This document shows positions 1 through 9,900 of a DNA stretch of 36,001 nt, one piece after another (position 1 is the stretch's first letter; every line of letters starts with the position of its first letter). Source of the DNA: an uncultured euryarchaeote (GTDB taxonomy: Archaea > Thermoplasmatota > Poseidoniia > Poseidoniales > Thalassarchaeaceae); contig CALEIW010000051.1 of NCBI GenBank assembly GCA_937876055.1, forward strand, positions 1 through 36,001, in the 5' to 3' direction. A program made the translations under genes and the position numbers. Under the pieces are notes generated by a model. That model was not told the DNA's origin and made no database searches. It was given only the letters and a program-made list of their open reading frames with translations.

Positions 1-336
1 GAGCGATGAAGAATTCACTCTTGAATGGAAAATCTATGGTTGGAAATAACACATATTCAATTTTCAATGTTGGGCCAACGTTTCTGTAGTGGCCATTTAG
101 AGTACCCTATGCAGCAGATACGAATCATAGGGCTACCCAGCCAACCCTATGTTTCATATGCGGGTCAATGGGTAGCGAATAGAATAGCCCCATTCCATTG
201 GGCATTACAATGAGGCCCAGTCTATTGATCCGTGATTGACACGGTTAGATGGGCTTCCCAGTTAACCTACCCAGATGCACAACTACCCACATACTGAGGC
301 CCATTAAACTCGCTATGGATTATGATTCTGGGTCAA
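1..336. other. Gene-free left edge rich in inverted repeats
   Basis: I see no convincing complete gene here. Reading frame 2 is open from the window edge to a TAA at 47-49, so the last 15 codons of a gene could lie here, but that is too short to judge. Beyond it the DNA is dense in inverted repeats: CCCTATG (105-111) with CATAGGG (126-132), a second CCCTATG (145-151), GCTACCCA (132-139) with TGGGTAGC (169-176), CCGTG (230-234) with CACGG (240-244), and TGGG (250-253) with CCCA (257-260). They could form a structured RNA or a set of protein sites. Neither is proven. Confidence 0.4.
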
Positions 337-921
337 TTATGCCCCAAATTCCCAAAAAAAGACAGCATATATCAAGTTGATTAGAAACCATATCGTTGTA
401 CTGATAAAGAGGTAGGCTACACCCTTGGCAAGGATACTTGGTTTCCAGACCTCTGGATGGGAGGAGTCCACTTTTTCTTCGATGGGCGAATTTTCAAAAC
501 TATCACCGCCAATTTGTTTTTTGTTGACCAATATTTTTGCCTTAACAGAAAACATAGTTGCCCGGAACCTAATATCGACTGTGTCTCCAGTATCGTCCAA
601 TTCTGTACTGAGCAATATCTCCCCTCGGGGTACGAATTTACTAGCTCCTTCATCAGTCTCGTCTCTCAATTCGCCATCGATGTATAGCCTGGCAACACCT
701 TTGCCATAGGTTTCGTTTGTCACCCTTATTTCGCGTCCCTCGTATTCAGCGGACCACTCCTGGCTCAATAGGTTACGAGACTCGGATTTAACGGCCCCTC
801 CCTCATCTTCAATGACCCACCAAACATCTTCCGCATTCGCTTTGTGTTTGTAGCAGACCGGACTATTGTACATTCGAGGCCTCTCGCATCCCTCGATGTG
901 GCAAGGCCCGCCCACGGCCAT
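337..921 (-). CDS. Small zinc-finger membrane protein, unknown function
   Basis: I do not recognise a named family. The N-terminus has four possible metal ligands in the order C-x4-C-x9-C-x2-H, followed by basic residues, like the short zinc fingers at the start of many small archaeal proteins. The middle (about residues 30-150) looks like a beta-rich globular domain. The last 25-30 residues form one hydrophobic helix, so the protein is probably tail-anchored with the finger in the cytoplasm. An in-frame GTG six codons upstream (939) would also be open. I chose the ATG at 921 because the finger begins right after it. It is the last gene of a minus-strand run, 63 bp or more after the VOC gene. 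Confidence 0.6.
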   Translation of the reverse strand: MAVGGPCHIEGCERPRMYNSPVCYKHKANAEDVWWVIEDEGGAVKSESRNLLSQEWSAEYEGREIRVTNETYGKGVARLYIDGELRDETDEGASKFVPRGEILLSTELDDTGDTVDIRFRATMFSVKAKILVNKKQIGGDSFENSPIEEKVDSSHPEVWKPSILAKGVAYLFISTTIWFLINLIYAVFFWEFGA

Positions 922-1002
922 AAAATGACATCTTAGCACGAATATTCAAGTTTGTCCCGTCACAAAGTAACCGTAATACTCAGGGGCATCATATTCCCTA
1001 CC

Positions 1003-1479
1003 CTATGATTCGTACTCGTTCCTCTCACCAGGATTGTCACTGAAGTACTGGACAAATTCATACTCATTACCGTCGTGATCGAAGAAGTAGTAGCGGTGTC
1101 TGTGAGGATGGTCTAGGTAGGTAGCTCCTTGTTTGTAACCGGCCTCAATCATACGCTCAGCTAACGCCGCTCCATCGCTGACCACGAATCCCATATGGTT
1201 CATCCCAGGATGAACGTACGGCTGATGTGGCCCTTTCTCAGTAGCCCCACGGTCTTCTATGCAAAGGTAGGAATCCTCGGTACCAATATGCACCCAGCGC
1301 TGTGCTTTCTGCCCCCCTCCTTCTCCTCTAATACTGAATTCCGGCATTGCGGTCTGAAGAAAACGGATGGTCTCATCCACATCTGTGGATGTCATGTTCA
1401 GGTGCTCTAGGAACGGCTTCATGGAATTGTGAGAGTCAATCCGACTTATTTTGCCATCGGTATCTATTGTTGTAATCAC
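1003..1479 (-). CDS. VOC-superfamily (glyoxalase/dioxygenase fold) protein
   Basis: This is a single vicinal-oxygen-chelate module of about 140 residues. It has two beta-alpha-beta-beta-beta halves: the first starts near EHLNMTSTDVDETIRFL, the second near NHMGFVVSDGAAL, and it ends with the usual YFFDHDGNEYEFVQY strand. Histidines and glutamates at the expected metal positions are present. The family includes glyoxalase I, ring-cleaving dioxygenases and antibiotic-binding proteins, and the exact substrate cannot be read from sequence. The longest start is a GTG whose GTGA overlaps the malic enzyme stop by four bases, suggesting translational coupling. An ATG at 1422 lies just before the conserved domain and is an equally credible start. 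Coupling suggests a role near malate/pyruvate or CoA metabolism, which is inference only. Confidence 0.8.
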   Translation of the reverse strand: MITTIDTDGKISRIDSHNSMKPFLEHLNMTSTDVDETIRFLQTAMPEFSIRGEGGGQKAQRWVHIGTEDSYLCIEDRGATEKGPHQPYVHPGMNHMGFVVSDGAALAERMIEAGYKQGATYLDHPHRHRYYFFDHDGNEYEFVQYFSDNPGERNEYES

Positions 1480-3758
1480 AAACGCTGTCTTGCGTGCCTT
1501 TGTGCATCAACGGCAGTTATTGCGGCCATGTGTACGACTTGCCTAACCGAGTCACCTCGCTGCAGAACGTGAGCAGGCTTGGCTAGACCTTCTAGAATTG
1601 GCCCAGTCATTTCTGCGCCTGCAACCCTCTGAAGCAATTTGTAGGCAATATTTGCCGAAGCCAGGTTAGGGCAAACCAATACATTTGCAGGCCCGTCAAA
1701 TTCCATGAATGGGAACTCGTTTTGACGGTCTGGAACAAGAGCGGTATCTGCCTGCATCGGGCCATCGATAACTAGACCGCGTTCTAATTCACGAGCCATT
1801 GCGATGGCTTCTTCGATTCGGTCAGTACGCAATTCGTTTGAGGTACCAAAGTTGGAGAATGAAAGCATAGCAACCTTTGGACTAACTCCAAATCTTCGAG
1901 CAACCTTAGCGGTTTGAATAGCAATTTCTGCAAGTGTTCTTGCATCTGGATAGATGTTTATTGTTGCATCTGCAATGAACATCAATTGACCATTTACAGT
2001 CATCATGTATAGACCCACAATTCGATGAGAAGAAGGGTCAGGGCCAATTGTTTGCAGGCAGGGCTTTACGATATCTGGATAGTTATGAGCGATGCCCCCA
2101 AGATACCCGTCAGCGTCTCCGCAGTGCACCATCATTGGGCCAAAGTAATTTGGTGATTTCAATTGGTTAATCGCATCCCTTCGTGTTAGTCCTTTACGTC
2201 CACGAAGTTTGTGTAATTCGTCTGCATAATCCCCACGCCTGCGAGGGTCGTATCTAACGTCGATAATTTCGCAATCAAAAGTTAGTCCAAGTTCTTCTTT
2301 TACGGCTTCAATACGCTCAGGGTGACCTAGAAGGATTGGTTCGCATATTCCCTCGACAATACATTGAGCCGCAGCCTTGATGATAGTCGGCTCTTCACCT
2401 TCGGAGAAGACAATTTTCTTCTTGTCTTTCCTCGCTTGATTGATTACGTGTCGCATAATTGAACGAGTTAATCCTAACCTTGCCTCAAGGTCCTCTCTGT
2501 ACTTCTGAACGTCGAATTCCTCAGCACTAATTCGAGCCATTCCCTCGTCGACAGCTGCTTGTGCTACTGCGCTGGCTTCCCAAATTAGTACACGTGCATC
2601 GAATGGTTTTGGAATTAGATATTCAGGTCCAAATTGCATTTGTTCTCCTGCATAGGCAGCGGCTACCTCGTCCGGTACAGGCTCCTTTGCCAAAGCCGCC
2701 AGAGCCTTGGTTGCGGCCATTTTCATTCCTTCTGTGATTTCTGTAGCACGCACGTCCAGTGCGCCACGGAAGATGTAAGGGAATCCGAGTACGTTGTTAA
2801 TTTGGTTGGGGAAGTCTGACCGCCCTGTCGCGATTATAGCATCATCACGAACCGCTTGCACATCGGTTGGTAGAATCTCAGGGTCAGGGTTTGCGAGAGC
2901 GAAAATCAATGGTCGCTCAGACATAGATTCGACCATCTCTCCCGAGACTAGTCCTCCCTTAGACAGGCCAAGGAATACATCTGCATCGACCATTGCCTCG
3001 GCTAATCCGCCTTCTTCAACATCCCTCGCAAAGGCGAGTTTGTATTCATTTAACTCACCATTTTCGCCTCGTGATTTGGTGAGGATTCCCTTGCTATCGC
3101 ACATCAGCAAATTATCCGCACTAATCCCTAGACGAAGGTAGTGTTGAGCGCAAGAAATTGCGCTCGCACCAGCGCCAGAAATCACTACTTTGACTTCTGA
3201 GACATCCTTCTCGACAACTTCCAATCCGTTGATTAGAGCAGCACCAGAAATAATTGCGGTACCATGCTGATCATCATGCATAACTGGAATATCTAATTCT
3301 GCGACGAGCCTACGTTCGATTTCGAAGCATTCTGGTGCCTTGATATCCTCAAGGTTGATTCCTCCGAAAGTAGGAGCAATCGCCTTTACCGCTTCGACAA
3401 ATTCGTCGACATCAGTTCTGTCGACCTCGATGTCAAAAACATCAATGTCGGCGAATGCCTTGAACAAGAGGCCCTTTCCTTCCATAACCGGTTTTCCGGC
3501 AAGTGCACCAATATCTCCCAAACCAAGAACTGCAGTACCATTACTGACAACTGCCACTAAATTCCCTTTGGATGTGTACTTGTAGGCATCATCTGGGTTC
3601 TCTGCAATCTCTTCGCAAGGATATGCAACACCTGGAGAATAAGCCAGCGAAAGCTCACGAGCAGTTCCGTGTGGTTTTGTCGGCTCAACTCGGATTTTTC
3701 CTGCTGGTTCAGCAGCGTGGTATTCCAACGCCTCCTCCCGCAGTCTGTCCTCGACCAT
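1476..3758 (-). CDS. maeB: NADP-type malic enzyme with C-terminal phosphotransacetylase-like domain (MaeB)
   Basis: It oxidatively decarboxylates malate to pyruvate with NAD(P) in the cytoplasm, feeding pyruvate and reducing power into metabolism. The three-part MaeB layout is clear: malic N-terminal domain (about residues 10-165) with SPGVAYPC and the NGTAVLGLGDIGA segment; a metal site and catalytic stretch with EDIKAPECFEIE and HDDQHGTA; a Rossmann domain with a GAGASAISCAQ loop; and from about residue 420 a phosphotransacetylase-like domain, which in known MaeB enzymes is regulatory and binds acetyl-CoA. Length (about 760) matches the family. An upstream TTG (3785) is open, but the ATG at 3758 has GAGGAG six bases before it and begins exactly where family members begin. 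It is divergent from the giant surface gene across about 190 bp. Confidence 0.93.
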   Translation of the reverse strand: MVEDRLREEALEYHAAEPAGKIRVEPTKPHGTARELSLAYSPGVAYPCEEIAENPDDAYKYTSKGNLVAVVSNGTAVLGLGDIGALAGKPVMEGKGLLFKAFADIDVFDIEVDRTDVDEFVEAVKAIAPTFGGINLEDIKAPECFEIERRLVAELDIPVMHDDQHGTAIISGAALINGLEVVEKDVSEVKVVISGAGASAISCAQHYLRLGISADNLLMCDSKGILTKSRGENGELNEYKLAFARDVEEGGLAEAMVDADVFLGLSKGGLVSGEMVESMSERPLIFALANPDPEILPTDVQAVRDDAIIATGRSDFPNQINNVLGFPYIFRGALDVRATEITEGMKMAATKALAALAKEPVPDEVAAAYAGEQMQFGPEYLIPKPFDARVLIWEASAVAQAAVDEGMARISAEEFDVQKYREDLEARLGLTRSIMRHVINQARKDKKKIVFSEGEEPTIIKAAAQCIVEGICEPILLGHPERIEAVKEELGLTFDCEIIDVRYDPRRRGDYADELHKLRGRKGLTRRDAINQLKSPNYFGPMMVHCGDADGYLGGIAHNYPDIVKPCLQTIGPDPSSHRIVGLYMMTVNGQLMFIADATINIYPDARTLAEIAIQTAKVARRFGVSPKVAMLSFSNFGTSNELRTDRIEEAIAMARELERGLVIDGPMQADTALVPDRQNEFPFMEFDGPANVLVCPNLASANIAYKLLQRVAGAEMTGPILEGLAKPAHVLQRGDSVRQVVHMAAITAVDAQRHARQRL

Positions 3759-3862
3759 GCCTACTCCTCGAGAACCTTCGGGCAATGCCCCCCTCTTTGA
3801 TGCTATCCTACAGAATTCGAGTGTTTTATCGGCCTTTGGAAATGCGCTTTCAATAATCTCTA

Positions 3863-3921
3863 CTCCCTCCTTAGAGGGAGAATCATGTATAACTCAACAA
3901 ACCCACCCTTTCTTAATGGGT
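3863..3921. promoter_or_regulatory. Divergent promoter region with two dyads flanking a TATA-like element
   Basis: Between malic enzyme (minus) and the giant surface gene (plus) lies a TATA-like element TGTATAAC (3886-3893), 54 bp before the plus-strand ATG. It is flanked by a perfect 7-bp dyad, CTCCCTC (3863-3869) and GAGGGAG (3874-3880) with a CTTA spacer, and by ACCCA (3901-3905) with TGGGT (3917-3921). The second dyad would overlap the expected transcription start of the plus gene, so both could be operators. The promoter assignment is by eye. Confidence 0.35.
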
Positions 3922-3946
3922 AGAAGTAGGCCGATGGTTCGTAGTC

Positions 3947-6900
3947 ATGTCTAATCCACGTCAACTGCTGAGCAAGCGCAAGTCTGCCTTGCTTCTTGCA
4001 ACATTGATGGTTTTGTTGCCTTGGTCTGCATATTCTGACGTGAATCAGTTAGAATCAGAGCAAGAAATTCGTGAGGTTTCGCAGGCTGCATGGGGCGCCT
4101 CAGGAAGTAACGACACCGGATGGATTGATTTGGTGGCTACCGGAGCCGATCCGGATAATGGCAGCTATGCATATAGCGACTTATTCCTACCATTTGCTCC
4201 AGGGGCACAAATTTCGAATCTAACCTTTGAAATCGCAGTAAATGGCTCTGCAGGATACTGGGCAAATGAACCTCAGATAACTCTCATGGATACTCAAACT
4301 CCTATCCTTGATTGGAGAGGTTATGGTGACATCGGTCAGCAGAATGAGATGCAGAACAACCCGCCTAGTGTTCTGAACGGTACTCTAAGCACTTATCTGA
4401 AACCGAACTCAATCTCTGATGCCTCATGGGAATTGCCAGCCGGAGCAACACTAACTGACATGGTAATCGAGGCATTAAGGCCGGCTGACCCAATGGTTTC
4501 CTATTCAGCAGTCGACATACATATTCACGACTCCGCGGTAAATCCGAATGATGGCCGATTGTACATATTGTTGGATGACGACCTTCTACACCTAGACGCT
4601 CGTTCTCAGAAACCAATCGTGGATATTGAAACTGGAATCACCGGAAGGTCGCTAGCGATAGACAGTGATGCTGGAACTTTACTTATTGGAACTGAAGATG
4701 GTTCGGTTCTTTCACGTAGTTTATTCGATTCCTCAGAAATGCCGAATCTAAGGGAACCAACCGGTTTACAAAACGCAGGAATCTATTCAATATCGGTCGA
4801 TGATTACGGGACGATCTGGGCTGCTGGAAATTGTAGCATTCACTTCAAGCCGATTGGAGAAGAAGTCTGGAGTGAGTATGATTACTGTCCGACGATAAAC
4901 ATTGAAACTCCATCTGACATGATGATAATTGGCGACAGTGTTTACTTGGCGACAACAAATGCTGGAGTTCACATTCTCAATTACATTACTTCTTCTTCGT
5001 CAGGAAGTGTTTCTGTATCTGTCGATTCACAAACAGATTGGAGCACTCAGAATTTCCTCTCCTCGGACCAAATCACCGAGCTTGAGGTTGTCGGCAATCA
5101 TCTGCTAATCGCAACCGCTGATTCAGGTATCAACCGCAGGGACTTAACCGCACAATCGTGGATAGCCACATGGTCAACAAATAACTGGTTGGCTTCCAAT
5201 CAGATTCACGGCCTATCTCTGACACCAGGTTGGCTACATATTCTCGCAGGTACCACCGTTCATGCTTACGATACCAATTCGTTAATCTTCCAATCTCAGA
5301 ATCAGCTGTCACAACTTGGTTTGTATGGAAATGGCGCAATGGCCATCGCTTGGCCAGCACACCCATCTCGTGGACCAATCTCCTCCACCGCTCTGTTTAG
5401 TGATGATTCAGGAACTCTTGGAATGCAGATTGCTGAAAATCCCACTGGCACATTGACTCTAGTTAGTGGGCCTTCTATCGATGGAATGGATGTAGTATCT
5501 CGTATCGATGATGGAGAGAGTGGAGAGATTTGGGTTGCAAGTGGTAGAATAATCGATCGATACGATGAAGCGGATCGTGCTTGGAAGACTCCAATCGATA
5601 TCCGCGATTATGTGAGCAATCCTGGTCAAATCGTTGCTATTCAACAAGATGACAACGAAAATGTTTGGATTGGAACAAGCAATGCTGGAGTTTTGAGGTT
5701 AGAAAATACCGATGGAAGTTACATCGGAACCGTATCCGGGTTGAGCTCAAACGACGTTAGTTCCTTGGCCTTTGACGATACAAATGGCTACTTGGTAGTC
5801 GGCCATAGCCAATCTGGAATATCTATTATCGATACCAATCAGATGACACTAGTGGATACTATCACCACTTCGGATGGTCTAGATTCTGACTTCGTTAATT
5901 CGGTTGCCACTAGATTTGGAATAGCATACATGGCCACTCCTGACAAGGGAGTTATGCGAGTTGAATTATCCACTTCGACCATCATCGGCTCTTGGCAATC
6001 ACTTGGCGCCGATGATTTGGATGCAACACCGGTTGCAGTTGATGGCGATGTGGTATACATTGGATTGTACGAGTTTGGAATACTTGTTGTAGACAGGCTA
6101 ACCGGTGATATTTCCGACCTTTGGAATCAGGACACAAACTCGCTTCCAGATGATGATGTTTTATCTCTAGAGATGGATGATTTCGGAGGCCTATTGGTCG
6201 GCTCACAAGGATCTTTCTCGCGCTATGATGGTAGCACTTGGACTACATTGACAACCAGTGGTTCATGGTGGAATCGACCTAGTGTGTTCTATGATGTAAC
6301 AAGCGATGGAGATGGTCTCTACGCTGGCACAAATAGAGGGGCCTGTAAATGGAATTGGCAATATCAATTCCAAGATTGTGTAAGTTCCGGCGATGGCCTC
6401 GAAAGCCGCTTCGTGTACACAATCGAGATGCTCGCGCCCGACAGAGCATACACAGGAGGAAACCAAGGTGCTGGTATCGTAAACATGGACAACTTCAGCG
6501 TAATTGAGACTTGGACTGCAGGTGACGATACCCAGCGAGCTCGCACAGTCAAAGTTGACGACATCCTTTACCTTGGATTCGAAAACACGGGTATAGCTCG
6601 TTATGACTTAATCAACAATGAATGGCTAACGACTTGGGATGGCGATCAAGGATACATCAATGATGATGACGTAACCGCTCTAGTACCCGGGCAGACTTAT
6701 GGTACCATTTGGGCCGGTGGTGACTTTGGACTTACTCTAATCGATGTCATCAATGATGTAGTGCTCATCTCATGGGATAGAGGGTCGAATCCAAATGGTC
6801 CTACCCTTTCCAATTCAATACCCGCTGACATAGAGATATACGGCGACATTTTGCATTACTCCACCCAGCGTTCAACCAGTTGGTGGGGCGGTGGTTCTGA

Positions 6901-9900
6901 TAGTATCTACCGTATCAATCTGACAACTAATACTAGCCTGACAGCCATAGAGGTTGACGACCGTACAGGTTGGAATGGAGTAATCAATGGAATTGGAATA
7001 GTTGATGACCAATTGTGGATTGGTATTCGGCCAACCCAGACTTGGAATGATGGAGATGGAACAATCGTTCGCTGGAACATGACCAATGAGTCATGGGAAG
7101 ATGATCTGTCAACCATAGGTAATGTATTGCGAGTAAATGCAAGATTCCTTGGTGAGTGCTTCCCGCTAAATACAAGCTCATGCGAATTATGGGTGGCCTA
7201 TGGAAACTTCATCCTAAGGAGATTCAATGCAGACACAATGACATTACTAGATGAGTGGACGGACGTAGATGGTCCAATCCGTGGAATGGAAGAATACCAA
7301 GGAGAATATCTCTTCGCTAGTATGAACGGTATCCTAAGATGGGATCCAGTAAACGAAACTTGGCTTGATTCATGGACTCCAGGTGATGGTTTACCATCGA
7401 ATACAGAAGAGGAATTCTATTCGATGAAAGTCATCGGTACCGACCTATGGGTTGGAAATATGGAATCCAGTGGATGGAACTCAAATGCTCAGATATTGAG
7501 AAAGGATGGAACGACTGGCAATTGGTCTTCTTGGGATTTAGGGACTGGAGATATACCAGGTGGATATGCAGCCGACATCGGCATCTGCGATGACATCGTG
7601 CACGTTGCTATAGGTGCGCGATTTTGGTGGGGAAATCAAGGTGGTGTAGCCCGATATGACCTCGTAGACCATGATTCAGACTCAATTACCAACGAATGGA
7701 TTAGTGCGATGACCTCTGGTAGCTCTGGACTATCCAATAATGATCCTAGAGCAGTGACTTGTGACGAAGCCAACGAGATCCTCTACATCGCTTACGACAC
7801 AGAAGGAGTCGGGATTGATCGATACAACTACAATACTGACACATATCTTTCGATACTCACTGCCGCAGATGGAATAAGCGAGGACAGAATTTTCCCTGGT
7901 GGATTATTACATGACAACAACGTTCTCTTGGCCGCACATCAATACGACAACCAAGGCGGAATCTCTCGACTGATAACTTCTGGAACCGCAACCGCCAATG
8001 GTCAGGTTCTAGATCCAGGAATGGACGGCTGTTCGATAGATAGGGCTCCTTCGTCAACAGGTCAGGTAATCTATGCGATTGGAAGGTCAGGACAAACAAC
8101 AGGCCTGAACAGAGTCGATAGATTGGATAGTTCGGGATTGATTGCAAGTGGTTATGATGAATTGGCCGGACTAACCAGCGGTCGTGTTTTGGAAATAATC
8201 TCTAACGATACTCATGTATGGGTCACCTCAGCATTGGATTCTAGTTCATTTCACGGCTCTTCTATCCTTCAAGGAGAAATTCTAGCAAATGGTTCGGTTA
8301 GGTGGGAATATGGTTACAATTTCCAACAAGATGTAGTCAATGAAATGACCTTGGATGGAGAGACTCTGTGGGTAACCACAGCCGGCCGCGGACTCAAGGC
8401 GATTGACCTAAAGCAACGCCGCATAGTGTCCACTCCTCCCGCGCTTCACGCCCAGATGGATGGGATGATAATTCAGAATAACACAATGTATGTTGGACTA
8501 ATGGGCAATGAAGGCTCAGCGGCCGGATTCCAAACTTTTGATACCAACAACCGGCAATGGGGATATGGAAGCCTAATTGCAGGATTACCAAGCAATCTCG
8601 TGCGTGATTTCATGGTCTACGGAGACCATATCATGATAGCAACTCATGGTGGAATTGGAATGTACAATACCACCCGTGATGATTGGGATAATCCGATTAC
8701 TACGATAGATGGATTGCCTTCTCCAATCATCACTCACTTACACTCAATCAATACTACGATTCAGGGCGGAGGTAAGGTTCTGGCTGGTGGTGCTGCTGGA
8801 GTTACCGTCCTGCATGAATCGAATCTAACAGTACTCAATACACTGGGATTCAATGATGGCTTGATGGGTAACACCGTAAGCGGCATTACAGAAGCGGGAC
8901 CTATATCACGCGTCGTTCAGAATCCTGATGGAACAAATTCCACAATTTATCACGACGCGGCGATATTCATTTCTCACAATGGCCAAGGTCCAACTAGACC
9001 AGGAGTAGCTGCTTGGGACTTGGCCACCGATATGGCAAATGGCACCTACAATATCGATATGATTCCAAGTAACGATGTTCGAGCAATTGTTGCCGATGAT
9101 TGGGGAGTTCACGTTGCTACCGATGTTGCTCCTTTGGTACATTGGAATGGTAGCATGATGCAAATGGAGACAGGAGTTAGTACCAGTTCTCTACTATCTT
9201 GGCCTCCGTACGAAATGCACAGTGATGGCCAATATCTTGTAGTTATGAGTCCAAGAGGGCTTGATGTTGTAGATGTAGTCGGAAGACATGAGGTAGTCAG
9301 TAACCGAGTGATAACCGGACTTCAGGGAGGTCACATCGACTTCAGTGGATTCTATGCTGTAGGAAATGATGGTCTTCATGTTTACAAGCCAACTGTTAGT
9401 TTGCAAGAGACAGCGAGAGAGAACCAACGCCGTGCAGATCCGTTGACCTTGTTGTACAGTGGCCGAACATGGGATATCACAAATACAACTCACCCAGGAA
9501 TGGCAACAGTACTAGTCACCCCTGACAATCCTATTCAGATTCCTGAAAGCTCCAGCACTTCAGCACCAGGAACACTTCCAATGCATGTCGAAACTATGAC
9601 CATGTTAGCACCTCAAAGAGGCGCATGGGTTTGGGCTCGCTCAACTTCACTAAACTATACTGGAAGTTGGGATTTAGCCGCCAGCAATGGGGGAATTCAA
9701 CAGGCCTTCCAATCGGCAATCTCTGCGGTAGGTCCTGGAACATCATCTGCGATTTTACATGTCCAAATGCAGTCCCCCCAAGATGGAGCAATGCAGGTTC
9801 GCATAACTTACGATTGGGAACGAATCGAGGTTCCAACCGTAATTACCAATTTAGTCGATAGACCAAATGATGGCGGAGGTGTAATCGAGGCCTCTTGGTT

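Noticed and set aside
2..49. Possible C-terminal end of a gene entering from the left
   Set aside because: Only 15 codons are visible before a TAA, too little to support a gene call.
25..213. 62-residue plus-strand frame at the left edge
   Set aside because: No conserved features, and it runs through strong inverted repeats better explained as noncoding.
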